From assembly GCA_950295325.1 (NCBI GenBank), contig OX485805.1:36011501-36075500 (forward strand): a stretch of 64,000 nucleotides of DNA, given 5' to 3'. Of the stretch, positions 34,775 through 45,948 are shown piece after piece (within the stretch, counting starts at the first letter, position 1; each line of letters starts with the position of its first letter). A model generated the notes under the pieces. That model did no database searches and was not told where the DNA came from. It saw only the letters and a list, made by a program, of their open reading frames with translations. The DNA comes from Polytrichum commune. Taxonomy: Eukaryota > Streptophyta > Polytrichopsida > Polytrichales > Polytrichaceae. The position numbers and the translations under genes are program-made.

Positions 34775-37700
34775 TGTTTAAAAATGCAATTGAAAAAGAA
34801 AAAAGAAAAAAATGTAGTGGTTTAGTGACTGTAGATCAGGGTAGTCAAAAGAAGTGCAATGGGAAATCTTTTAGCACTAATTATCAAAGAATTGAAAATT
34901 TGTGTTGAGCAAGGTAGGGTGGTAACAACATTAAATATAATCAAACACTAAATATCCTACTTAGTGTAGTGACAACACAAGGTACATGTCACATGTAAAT
35001 TACAATGAACATGCACAAATTAAATTGCTCATTTTTTTTTGTAAAAATTGTTGTGAGAAGATTTGCAAGCCACATCTTCGACACATTTAACAAGAAGTGA
35101 AGACAAGTGAAGCCCAAGAGAAGACAAGGAATGATCAAACTTTAAAAAAATTCCAAAATTTCCCTTTTCGGGCATGTATTAAAAAAATCAACACCTTCAC
35201 TTTTTGGTGCGTGGTCATTCTTCTTGGTCCACATTCGGTTTACACCTAGTGAGGGGCCCAAGGCTCATAAAACTATTTTTTTTATGAAGTCGGACCATGG
35301 AAGTCGGACCATGAACTCGGACCATTGACAAAGGCCATCTTCCATGGTCCGACGTCATGGTCCATAGTGTAAACCGGCCCTAAGAATCCGCCGCCTCTAC
35401 GTCACACGTCACTGTCCATACTATAATTTATTGGTCTGCCCGCAGCTTGCTCGACTGGACGGAATCATGGACGGAGTCATGAATCATCTCCGATGGTGTT
35501 ACTCATCCTTCAAAGCTACGCACCCTCCTCGGACATTGAGAACGTTCCCTACTCCCATCTCTTCCATTCTACACTTCATTTACTTATGTGTTATGCACCG
35601 AGATTTGTTGACTGTGTTATGCGCCAAAATCTGTTGAAAGTGTTGTGCGTCGAGATATGTTGAAAGTGTTATGCACGAGGTCTACAAACGTGTTCTACAA
35701 TGAAATTAACATATCTAAACTTGTTAATGCACACAACTATTTCATATAAATAGTGCATGTCTGAGGAGGGTCCCAATAATGGGTCCAAACTGATAGAATG
35801 GTAGATTGTAATGAACCAACATACTATTCGGACGTGGCAAAATCTCATAACACCACATGAGCTGCTAGCATATAATCAAATTGAGTGCGATAAAAAAATA
35901 CTCGTACGTGACCTACAAATTATCACAAAACAAGAAAGCGTCTACATTGAGCTATAGAATCTTGGCATCATAGGCTTAGAGAGGAAGACCACTATTTGTA
36001 TGAAATATTTGTGTGCATTTTTAACAAGAAAACGGTAGAACCGTGAGGCTCTGTCCTTTACTATGAAAGACTACAATTATAGTTATCCGCTTTGCTCATG
36101 CCAATCCATGGCTATTTATTATACCAAACCTTTCTTGGATTTTGTGTACCTTCTTCTCAAATGCAGGTCAAGGATTTTGATATCACCCGAATTTTTTAGA
36201 ATAAATAATCAAGAACTGCCGAAATAACTATAGTTAACTAGATTTCTTTCAATGCATTTTAGGGAGGAATTATAGTTCTATATATATATACACACATATA
36301 CATATACAATTATAGTTAACATCCACATTAAATAAAGTGGACCAAAAATAACAAGAACAAGTAACGTCCAAGTGTGAACGCACAGTGGTTAGTAAATTTG
36401 GTCTTGAAACGAAGAAGTTGATGCATAGCCTCTGTCCTACAGACAGAGCCAACAAATTTATACATGTTTGGAAGGGGCTTGATGATGTCATAATTGGTGA
36501 ACAAGATAACGATTTCTTCAACTGGAAAGCATGTCATGGATTGATTGCGGGTGTGGTATAATCCACAAGTAGTTGACATTAACTGTCGTGTCATGAATTT
36601 TGATATATTTCATGTTCTCGTTGGATGTGTAAGATCACTAAGAGGTGGAGGTAGTGATAGTTTCATTGTGTGGATAGCTCAAATCACAAGCCATTATAAA
36701 CAAAAGGTGAGGGTGGTAAAGGAAAGCATAATGATTTAATTGCGATAGATGTGGCGCAATTTCTGAAGAAAGGAAGACAATACATCGCCATTCACTACAC
36801 TCAATGACAACCATTTTCTAAAATAATGATAGAAACTTTCTTGCAGTGTATGCTAAAGGATCAACCAAGAGGCCTATTGCTTACAGGGGGGGAAAAATTG
36901 CTAGGGTAGAATCAAAAATATCAAATGATATTGTATTCATTCCTCGCAAAACATATCAAAATTCAATAAATGATGCGCATATTAAGTGTTTTACCCAACA
37001 CATACTGCAAGACACATTGCATAACACATTTTGCATAACATAGTCTACATAACACATTCTACATGACACACTTTGAACATTTTTTGTATGATGCTTTGTG
37101 TAGGATATTTTGTATATAACACTTTCTACATGCTAAAAAAAATGATTGATGTACAACATAGTGATTTTGAAGATAACATTTTATATCATAATTGAACATC
37201 AACTTAAGTTGATAAGTAATCAAGTGCATTATTCTAATCTAGTTTGCAAGTATTGCAGCTAATGTCTCTCATGTAATTATTCCTCATAATTGAAGTTGCC
37301 ACTTTGTGGTTTGGTAATATGTTTTGCCCTTGAACAAGAAAGATGACTATGCCACTAGCTTGCTAGCCATTCGTGGATGAAAACACATGTAGAATGCTAG
37401 AGTCAGGAAACCGGATCAAATCCAGTATCTTTGTTGTATGTCTCGTAGTTGTGTTTGAGGTCCATGAAGTTGACTTCTCATGTAATGAAAATTCTAAGTG
37501 TTTTGCGCAAACCACAACATGTTTCCAACCATGTCTTGTTTAATTGTGTTGCAACCATAAAATTTAACAAATAAATATATTATGAAATCAACAAATTTGG
37601 GTTATTAAACTAGTTGGATTAATTAATCGATCAGAGACTCATAAACTCATAAAGGATGATCCAATTGAACGAGTACGTAATGATCATGGGTCTGCACTGA

Positions 37701-38464
37701 TGTGAATGGTAGATTATAGTGAATCAACATAACCATCGGATATAGCAAAATCTCATGACACCGCATTAACTATTAGTACATAATAAGATTAAGTGCGATA
37801 AAACATACTCGTGCATGACCTACAAATCATGTAAGTGTAGGCACAAAACAAGAAAACATCTACATTGAGTTATAGAATCTTGGCATCACATGCTTAGAGA
37901 AGAAGACCACTTGATTACATGCACTATTTGTATGAAATGGTTGTGCGCATTAACAAATTTAGATATGTTGATTTCATTGTAGAACACCTTTGTAGATTTG
38001 GATATGGTACATAACACATTTATAGATATGGATCTAGTGCATAAAACATTAATTGATCTAAATCTAGTGCTTAACACATTCAACAGATCTCGGTGCATAA
38101 CGTATTTCACAAATCGGGTGCATAACACCTTCCAAAAATTTGGCGCACAACACATTAGCATATCTTGTTTGCATAACACATTAGAAAATGTGGTGTAGAA
38201 CTAAGGAGATGGGAGTAGGAAATGTTCCCAATGTTTGAGGTAAGTGTGTGGCTTGAAGGATGACTAACTTCATCAGAGCTAACTTCGTCCAAGGTTCCGT
38301 CCAGTCAATCAAGTTGTAGGTAGCAACATGGGCATGACCAATAAATTATGGTCTAGGCATTGACGCATGGGCCATGGGCAACAAATTTTTAGGCAAACAA
38401 AGCTCGATAGGGGTGCTTTTAACATTTGGCTAAATAATCTTATTAAGGTAGAAAACATAAATTG

Positions 38465-38880
38465 ACGAATGACTACTATTGGTGTATTAGACTAGGAGTA
38501 CAATGATTTTTGTGGAGACCCAAAAGACTGATTGTAAAAATGATGGCTTGAAAATGATGCAGTGATTGGTCGGACATGTCATGATTCATACCACTTGGGA
38601 TCACTTTTGGGTGCCATTGGGTTAACTGTCATGCGTGCATTCGTATGGATAGTAGGATGCTTTGATGTTCAATTTGAGGAGACTCTATTGTACAAGTAGG
38701 GGGTTTGACTTACTTGACTCTTTGGAAAAAATGCAACTTATAATCTACATGGAATAAAATAACATTTAACTTGCACTCCTCATCGTTTCTTCTACTCCGT
38801 CTCATTAAAACATTGCACAAATTTTGAGCCGCTCTTTTTGGCCGAAGCAACTTATTTTCACCATTTTCCATTTTTGTAAC
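38465..38880. repeat. Dispersed 420-bp repeat, copy 1
   Basis: Similar along its length to 58918-59365: GACTAGGAGTA, ACCACTTGGGATCACTTTTG, GGGTGCCATTGGGTTAAC, TTGACTTACTTG, TTTTCACCATTTTCCAT. The latter copy has a short internal amplification of ATGCAATGATAGGCTGA. Family unknown; no TIR seen. Confidence 0.65.
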
Positions 38881-39246
38881 CTTCTTGTGGGTGGAAAATT
38901 AGTGTGGCCCACGCTAATTTTCTTGTCAAGGTGGAATTATTGTGGGTCAAAAGGCCTTGGGTCTTCCATTGGCAAGTCTTCATGAAGACTTCCAACCAAC
39001 AACTTGCATAAAATAAAATAGTCTCTTACACCAAAAGTAGCACAAGAACAAATAAATATCCACAAGTTTTCTAGAAATTTTTTTATTGTGGCTCACGCTA
39101 ATTTCATACCAGAAAATTAGCGTGGGTTGACAATTAATGTGGCCCATATTAAAATTTATTTTTATGAGAATTATCGTGGGCTTTAGAAATTTATTGTGGC
39201 CCACAATATTATGACTATTTAGTGTACCTATTAGATTTTGGCTTAG

Positions 39247-39295
39247 GGTTTGTGGTGGGTTTGTGGGGTGTGGGGTGTGGGGTGTGGGGTGTGGT
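39247..39295 (+). repeat. G-rich GGGGTGT microsatellite, possible G-quadruplex
   Basis: Four consecutive GGGGTGT units after GGTTTGTGGTGGGTTTGTGG. At least four runs of four G spaced by TGT satisfy the usual G-quadruplex pattern on the plus strand. It lies in repeat DNA that carries AATTAGCGTGGGC/GGCCCACGCTAATT words, also seen near 1700 and 54170-54430. Confidence 0.75.
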
Positions 39296-42200
39296 GTTTA
39301 GTATGTAAACGTGGGAGTTGTGAGGGGGCTAGTTAAAAACAACTCCCCTACATGTTGTGGGTCGATTTATTCCAATTGAATCCTACTATGTAGACTAATA
39401 ATTCGGGATCTATGATGCTAGTTGTGGAGTCAACAAATCTTAAAACAAGTATTATCATGCTATACAATATTTTTTTACTTAAGTGATGGTTGAGTTTATG
39501 TAGACAACACAATCCTTAGTATTCTAAATGCCCATCCTCGCATGGTTTTACCAAATAACCAAAGTCTTTCCTAAAAACCTTGTAAAGCTCTCTTAGTCAT
39601 AGCCGAGGCATCCGGCTATCCCAATGCACCTAAAAGAACTTGCTCCGGAGATTTTCGAGTAGGTTTTAGTTAAGTAACTTTCACACATGCTTATTGTTTT
39701 ATCTACCGAGCAATGACATGTTGGATAGATTTCGTCCCATCCCCAAATGCCTTATCACTCATCTATCTTATCAGCGGTTTTTGTCAATGAAGCTCCTCGT
39801 GCCCCCAAAGCTAAGACTAAAAGCAACCAATCACAAGGGCAGGAGGCAACACTTTCAAGGGTCCTACATTGTTGCCTCATGTCTAGGTACTGATGGGAGG
39901 GTCGGTGCTTCACGCTTAAAAGCCTCTGCTTTAAAACCATGCGACATCCTTTGCCAACTAAGCTTGGGATTAAATAAAGCCGATGGTGTGAAGGTTGTGT
40001 TCTTAGAACGAACTTTTAAGCTAAGCTAAAGTCATGTGGGAAAGGGACATAATTCATGTAGGTATTGTAGATTAGGTTTGGCGACCAAGAAGATTTGTGT
40101 TAGTCATGTTAGGGTTTTTGATAGATATATCTCATGTGTGTTTTGTGATTGTATATGAGAGTCTTTGATGTTAACAATGATGTCAAATATGTTTCAAACA
40201 AGGACTTTATACTTCACAAGGAAGTTCCAATGGTTTAATGTATGACTTACATGCCTGCCACAAAATTTGAGAGTTGAGGCAAGATTAGTGTACTTGCTAA
40301 AAGTGGTTAGCACATTCATTGTGTGTGTGTGTGTGTTTTTTTAGTATGGGTCGGTAAAACTAAGCATGTAGAACCTAATTGAGGATTGTTGGTCCATTTT
40401 GGAAGAGTTGTAAAAACGAATATGTGACATGCACATTATTTGTCAATGTAGAAATTTCTTCGACCTACACGAAATGTTGCATTGAGTTTGTGTAAATCAA
40501 GGTTTTCAAAGCTTAACTAGATGTAAGTTTCAAAGAAACCCTGACCATTATAAGGTAAACAAACTCTCATTCACGTCGGTGCATGAACATCAAAGTTTTT
40601 CCTTCTTTAGTTCTTTTTGGCTTTAAGTTTCAATTTGCCTATGACATATAGACATTAAGGAATCCATGGCATTTTTTTGCCTAGAAACATCAACTCATGG
40701 GACGATTCTTCTTGGCCCAACTTGTGAGGGTTAGGAGCAACCTACACGGGTTGTGGCAAGATGCCCATTGATAGACAATCGTCCTAACTCTCATACAATA
40801 GAGGGCGCTCTATTTCATCTTTGCTACTGTTGGACTTGTAGTTTCCACATCAAATTCAAAAGTGTCTCGACCAATGTATGATTGACACATGACAAAACTT
40901 GAGGGGAAAACACGGAATGATGATCCCTCTATGGTATCTCCTTCAATTTATGCAACGACAAAAGGTTTTGGTGAAGCCAAGCAAAGCAATGAGTAGGTAT
41001 GCAATTTTGACAGGGTCTTCGGTTTAAATCACATCGGAACTTCAATCAATGACTTGCCTCTCATCACGGTCCCACATTGGTATTCTAACTTAATAAACAC
41101 ACCGGACAGATGTACCCAAAAGTTGGGCAAGAAATTGGATGTATTGAACAAGCTCATGTTAAAATGGTTGAGAGCTTCATAAAAGCTCGTGGTAGATTTA
41201 GAATAAAAAGAAAAGAAAAGAATTTAATATCAATATTTTAATATAGATGACATGTGATGTTTGTTCACCAATCCCTATCCATGTCCGCGTGGCCATGGGG
41301 ATTAAAATACTCCTACAATTGAAAACACACTTTTGTTTGTTTTCCTTCTTTGATTATATTCACAACATAGACATCTATCTATATGAGTTTTATAGAGCAC
41401 TGTCAAGAGATGTGATAAAACAAAAGCCTTTAAAGATCGTGAAGGTAGGCTCTTGTTGAGAGAGAAAGAGATGAAAATGTCATATGTTTCATCTTTTAGA
41501 ACCAAAGAGTGTCACCAACTTTTTCATGACATAAAAGTTGAACCACTTCTATCTTTGACTTCCAATGGAATCTATATATATTGCAGTTATGAAAATTTGG
41601 AAAGAAAAATAGTTTATTCTTCTATCAATCCTTCTTCTTTAAAAAAATATAGATTCCTTCTAGAATCGTCTAAAAACCAACAACTTTTTGAGATGTATGT
41701 ATGTTTGTAATATAAATATATATATTTGGATGAAGATACATTTGGATTAAATATAACTTCATCATTTGATTAGTGTTTCCCAGTTGGATGGCAAGTGACA
41801 AATTGAGATTTTTTATTTTATTTTATTAAAGAAAACCAAACATGTAGACTTGATTGTTATGATACCAAGTCCATATGCACGCTTGGTTTCCTTGAAGGTT
41901 ACACAAAATGCACTTACACTAATGCACTATGCAATGAAATGCACTGGCCCAAATGCATTCCACATGTAAGAGCCCCCTCAGATTGTTGGGCCCATCAATA
42001 TCAACAATCACATAATAAACCAAATTGTTGACAAAATCATCCACTTCTAAATTAAATTACATTGTTTAGCATCACCGGCTAAATAGTGTCACCAACTTTA
42101 TAATGTGGCATGCGTCTAGGTTACTTTGGTGGTCAACAATTTGACCGTTAGTGTTAGTACATGAAATTGAGCATTAGTTTACTCAGTAATATATCTTTCT

Positions 42201-43144
42201 CTAGTTACTAAAACTTTAAAATCTCATCTTAAGTACTCCAAATGCGACATGCTAGTTGTAATGTCAAACCATAATTTTATTTAAAAATAAAACCTTCATT
42301 TTTTATATATATTGACAAATAGTGTCATGATGACAATCAACGGACTTGACATTTCTAGGTCTCTAACCTAGGGAGGCAACATCTAGGATTACAATACATG
42401 AATGTTAAATTGTACATCACTTTATAATGGTACCAATATGATTGTTAACTTAGCATTTTTTAATACGTTAAAGAGGAAGTCAATATGAATCAAGTGGTAT
42501 CAAAATTTATGCGAATCGACAAGTTGTAATATATAATATAATAGTTTAAGTTGTATATAAGATATTTTTATACCACGAGGGTCCTAGTCTAGACCTTAAG
42601 ATTTTTTCATCATCTTATTAGTAAATATAATAAGATATTATAACAAATTTGAAATGTTATCGTAAAGTTTTAAGCATTATAGTATTTTCAGTCCAATTCA
42701 TATTTTGAAGACCTTTATAATGACTACATGATACATTAGTATATAGTCATTATCAACTCTCAAACAATTTTCTTTTAATACGAGGACCCCTAACAACATA
42801 TCCTAGTTGTTTCCACCTCAAGTCTCTATCTACAATTTAGTGTAACCTTCCACAAGTAGTGTATGTGACACTGAATACCAAAAACACAATACCTTACATC
42901 ACAACCGTGTCAAAATTCTAAATGTTCAAACCATGAAGTTACTATGACAACAAAAGTTGCCAATATTTCATCAATATTGAGAAGATTGTCACATATGATT
43001 GTACCTTTCATCCATCCAACACAAAAGTCGCCAATATTTCATCAATATTGAGAAAATTGTCACATATGACTGTACTTTTCATCCATCCAACACAAAGTCT
43101 TTGCATATTAAGTCTTAATCTGAGTCTCTTTGCACTAGGTTGGG

Positions 43145-43163
43145 GCATCCCATGGTTATATTC
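43145..43163 (+). repeat. Single arm of the same hairpin family (third copy, decayed)
   Basis: GCATCCCATGGTTATATTC matches the 3' arms at 12127 and 19141. Upstream bases (TTAATCTGAGTCTC) resemble the loop side of the other copies, but no pairing 5' arm remains. It is probably a truncated paralogue, or possibly a target site. Confidence 0.4.
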
Positions 43164-43483
43164 TCATGCCCAAATGAATGACCACACATTGCTTATAATG
43201 TTTTGATGGTCATATACCCCCCCCCCATATTATGTTTAGCATATTTTGAGCACATAGTCCAATCTCTTGAAAGATATGATGTCCTTATGGTGTTTGTTCT
43301 TAGATCCACACACCACTCAAACATAAATGTCCAAATCATTCCTAAGTTGGAAAATAGGCACAGAGTCTACCTTAAGGTAGATGGGTCTTTAAACGGTTTT
43401 CTGTTCTGGCTAACCCACTTCTTCTAGGATGTGAATCGTGTGGTTAGTACAAGACGGTTAGCAAATCCAAATCAAGGCCATAA

Positions 43484-43877
43484 GAGCATCCTCAGTCGGT
43501 CTAGGTAAAGCTCACTGCAAACCAAAACCTATCTTCTGACTGACCTAAAATTAGAAACTGAAATTACCATCATTAGAAGCACACCTAAATAAATGTGAGA
43601 TATTTCTCAAGAAAAAAGAATTGTAAAAATTTGACGTAGGTGAAATCCCTCATTGAAAACACCACATTTTCAAAATTTAGAGGGAGTGCACCAAATCTTG
43701 CTTAAAAATGGAAAGATCCTCCCACACTCCCTCCAAATTTTTGACATTTAGAGGGAGTGTGGGAGGATCTGTCCATTTTAAGCAAGATTTGGTGCACTCC
43801 CTCTAAATTTTGAGCAATTTTAAGCAAGATAGGTCTTGGTTTGCAGTGAGCTTTACCTAGACCGACTGAGGATGCTC
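43484..43877. mobile_element. Harbinger-like MITE with GAGCATCCTC ends (394 bp)
   Basis: Ends GAGCATCCTCAGTCGGTCTA are inverted copies that continue for about 50 bp (AAGCTCACTGCAAACCAA, ACCTATCTT). TAA flanks both sides (43481-43483 and 43878-43880). GAGCATC ends with a TAA duplication are a common plant Harbinger MITE pattern. It carries the inner hairpin at 43672-43811. Confidence 0.85.
43672..43811. repeat. Near-perfect 140-bp hairpin inside the GAGCATC MITE
   Basis: Arms of about 65 nt: TTTAGAGGGAGTGCACCAAA, CTTGCTTAAAA and GATCCTCCCACACTCCCTC on the 5' side are each found inverted on the 3' side; the loop is about 10 nt (TTTTTGACAT). Pairing is nearly unbroken, more like a young siRNA/miRNA precursor or an internal inverted duplication than an aged miRNA gene. 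Confidence 0.65.
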
Positions 43878-43979
43878 TAACCGCTTTCCTCATAATATAA
43901 ATATTTAGAGCTCATATGAATATCTTACTCATAGTCATAGTGAAGATTCTTGTGCTCATTAAACGGTCATATAAGTCAG

Positions 43980-44165
43980 GTCCCCCCCCAATTATGTTGA
44001 CATCTTGAGCCTAGAATGATTATATCATATTTTGAACATGTAGTACAATCTCTTTTAAACACATGTCTTTTTGGTAACCGTTCTTAGAGCCACGCCTAAC
44101 CACATGTCACTCAAATGTAGGTGTCCAATTAAGATAAGTAACCAATTAGGCATGTCTACCTTATT
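43980..44165. repeat. Dispersed TAGTCCAATCTCTT repeat family (four copies)
   Basis: Common core: AATTATGTTGAC, TTTTGAGCATGTAGTCCAAT, CTCTTTTAAACACATG, GGTATCCGTTCTTAGATCCA, CACTCAAA, ATTAAGATAAGTAACC. Copies at about 43203-43345, 43980-44165, 53560-53730 and 55140-55320. Orientation is the same in all. Origin unknown. Confidence 0.6.
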
Positions 44166-44169
44166 AGTC

Positions 44170-45948
44170 ATTAAAAAATTAAAAGTACATCGCTTGTAAG
44201 TCCGGCGGCTGCAGAGTCTAACATGGGTCCAGTGACTGCCACCCTAGAATCTACAAGATTCGTAGATAAGTCTTCCAGGGTACATGGGAAATCTACTAAC
44301 GCTCATAGATACTACTCGTAGGTATTCCTAGTTGTATTGATCACGGACAAAGCCTCCCTGTTGGCAGGCGGCGATGGCAGGAGCTAGCCGAAGCTGCTAG
44401 CGAGGTTCTCTCTGTCTCCTCCCTCGCGCGAGGATCGCTGCTAGGGGGCCGATCGAAGACCCGTCCTGCTTCGCGGATTTCCCATCGCACCACCTTCCTA
44501 ACGATCTCCCACATGCTAATTTTGGTTTGTGGATCGCGTGGATTGAGTTTTTCCGGCAGACAGACAGCAGAAAGAATCCAGCCAGACGGAATCATTTAAG
44601 TAACTTACTTGGTGCTGCGGCGATCCTCTCTCTGACATGCGCTTTTACAAACCGATCTCGCTTCTTATAAGTAACCTTGCTCGCTACTTACAATGGTTTT
44701 TCGTAAGTGGGTTATTCTAGATTCCAGAATAAACATCCAACTCTTAAGTTAGAAGTCGTGTAGAGGTCTGAACCTGAAGGTTCTCGGACTCTTAGCTTGA
44801 GGGGTAAATTAGTAGTTGCAGAGGTACTCTTCGGTTTGCAATGATGTTGGTTGGGAGCTCGATTTGGTGGTTTTTGAGTGGAGGTGAATTTGCAGGATGT
44901 CGAGGTTAAGATTGCCATGTGTGGGGGATCGGACATGAATTCGTACTGTAGCTTACCTTGGTATAACTTTGTTGCTTCCTGTCGAATGGGTTAAGCATGT
45001 GAGGACATTCTTCATAACCTCTCCTCTCTATCCTGTCTGTCCTTATTTTTATTTTTATTCCAGAGCCTTTGTTATAGTTTTTTTTTCGTTATGTAGTTAG
45101 ACAGAACCAGAGTTCCCAAAGTCTGGATCTCTCTGGAGCTCTCTGGAGTGTTTAGAGTTTCTCTGATGTTTGAAATAGCCCGGCATGGCTACGACATGGC
45201 CATAGATTTCCATGCCCGAGGTTCCTGATCTCCCATTTGACCTTATTGAGCCTCGGCCTCCATAAACCCTTCGAAGCTCAGGCTACATGAGTTTGTGAAA
45301 TCTTGTGTCAAATTTAGTAATATGCTCCGAGCAAGTTAGAGCTCTAAGCAATGTTCCGTTTATGACAAGCTGGCACCGTTCTGCTTCGGTCCTGGAGGCT
45401 TCAAGATTCTGCACTAGTCTCGCCCTCTCCTTATCATGCTCTTCTGATGTGCTGCCATTTGTGAGGTTTCTAGCTACATGGCACCGTCGGAGAACTGTTT
45501 CTTCTTTTCTTCAGGTAACGTCACAATATTTTCCACATTTGGGGTTGAAGCTAATTTGTTCTTTCTAACTGAGGCTTTGGAATTTTGTTGCGCAATTCTG
45601 TCAAGGTATTACTGCAGCGCATGCACCTTCTCCAAAATATCTGGATTACTAAAATTTCTGTGAAACCGAATTTTTGAGTCTTAGGTTCCTTGGTGCCATT
45701 TACTGAACGATTTTGCTGTTGTTGAGGAACTTGGACATGTTCGACTTCTGGAATTCCCGAATCTTTACCTTGCTCTTCAAAATCCAGTAGGAATCAGTTC
45801 GTCTTCATAAGGTTGCACAGAGGGGTCCTTCCTAGATGAAGTTCGGTAATTCTCTTGGTCAAACCTCTGGTTGACTTTACAGTTTTCAGTCCACCTGCAG
45901 ATTAGGCTGATGTAAATCTTCAAAACTCATCATCAGGAGGCTTTGGCA
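44170..45948 (+). promoter_or_regulatory. Upstream region of the receptor kinase gene (promoter and possible 5' leader)
   Basis: From about 44200 sequence becomes GC-richer (44340-44500 with CGCGCGAGGATCG) and repeat-poor, unlike the transposon DNA before it. TTATAA lies at about 44666. Several short frames (45305-45568, 45478-45663) lack protein character and may belong to a 5' leader with introns. The chosen ATG at 45949 has good context (GGCAATGGCG). Confidence 0.4.

Larger units (their letters stand above)
32630..35380. mobile_element. Harbinger-like element inserted in the outer element, itself interrupted
   Basis: Ends GGGTCGGTTTACACTATGG and, in reverse complement, GGGCCGGTTTACACTATGG; flanks GAA (left) and TAA (right), an imperfect 3-bp duplication. 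Interior collinear with 29288-29936 at 32630-32725, 34357-34620 and 35037-35380. It is interrupted by the element at 32729 and by about 400 bp (34625-35036) ending in a CACTAAATA palindrome (34946-34966). Confidence 0.75.
32561..38438. mobile_element. Outer element of a nested cluster: long inverted-repeat transposon
   Basis: Inverted arms: left arm 32561-32629 plus 35381 to about 35780 (split by the 32630-35380 insertion), right arm about 37915-38438. Matching landmarks are ATTATTTAGC, AAGCACCCCT, ATAATTTATTGG, GACTGGACGGA, CATCCTTCAA, CTACTCCCATCTC and GTTATGCAC runs. Inside, two direct repeats of about 230 bp occur (35790-36020 and 37700-37950). Bases 36180-37600 hold no gene that I recognise. 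No clear target duplication, so the superfamily is undetermined; long arms suggest MULE or foldback type. Confidence 0.6.
38881..43202. other. Gene-free repeat interval
   Basis: Contains GTGGCCCACGCTAATT words (38905-39210), the G-rich microsatellite, a (TG)n run at 40319-40337, and a local duplication of CGCCAATATTTCATCAATATTG (about 42958 and 43030). The 111-codon frame at 39694-40029 has no recognisable motif and a strong antisense frame; I do not call it a gene. 41453-41710 is an A/T-rich frame of no known type. Confidence 0.4.

Noticed and set aside
39694-40029. A 111-codon frame as a small gene
   Set aside because: No motif, no conserved pattern, an open antisense frame, and it is surrounded by repeats; length alone is not enough.
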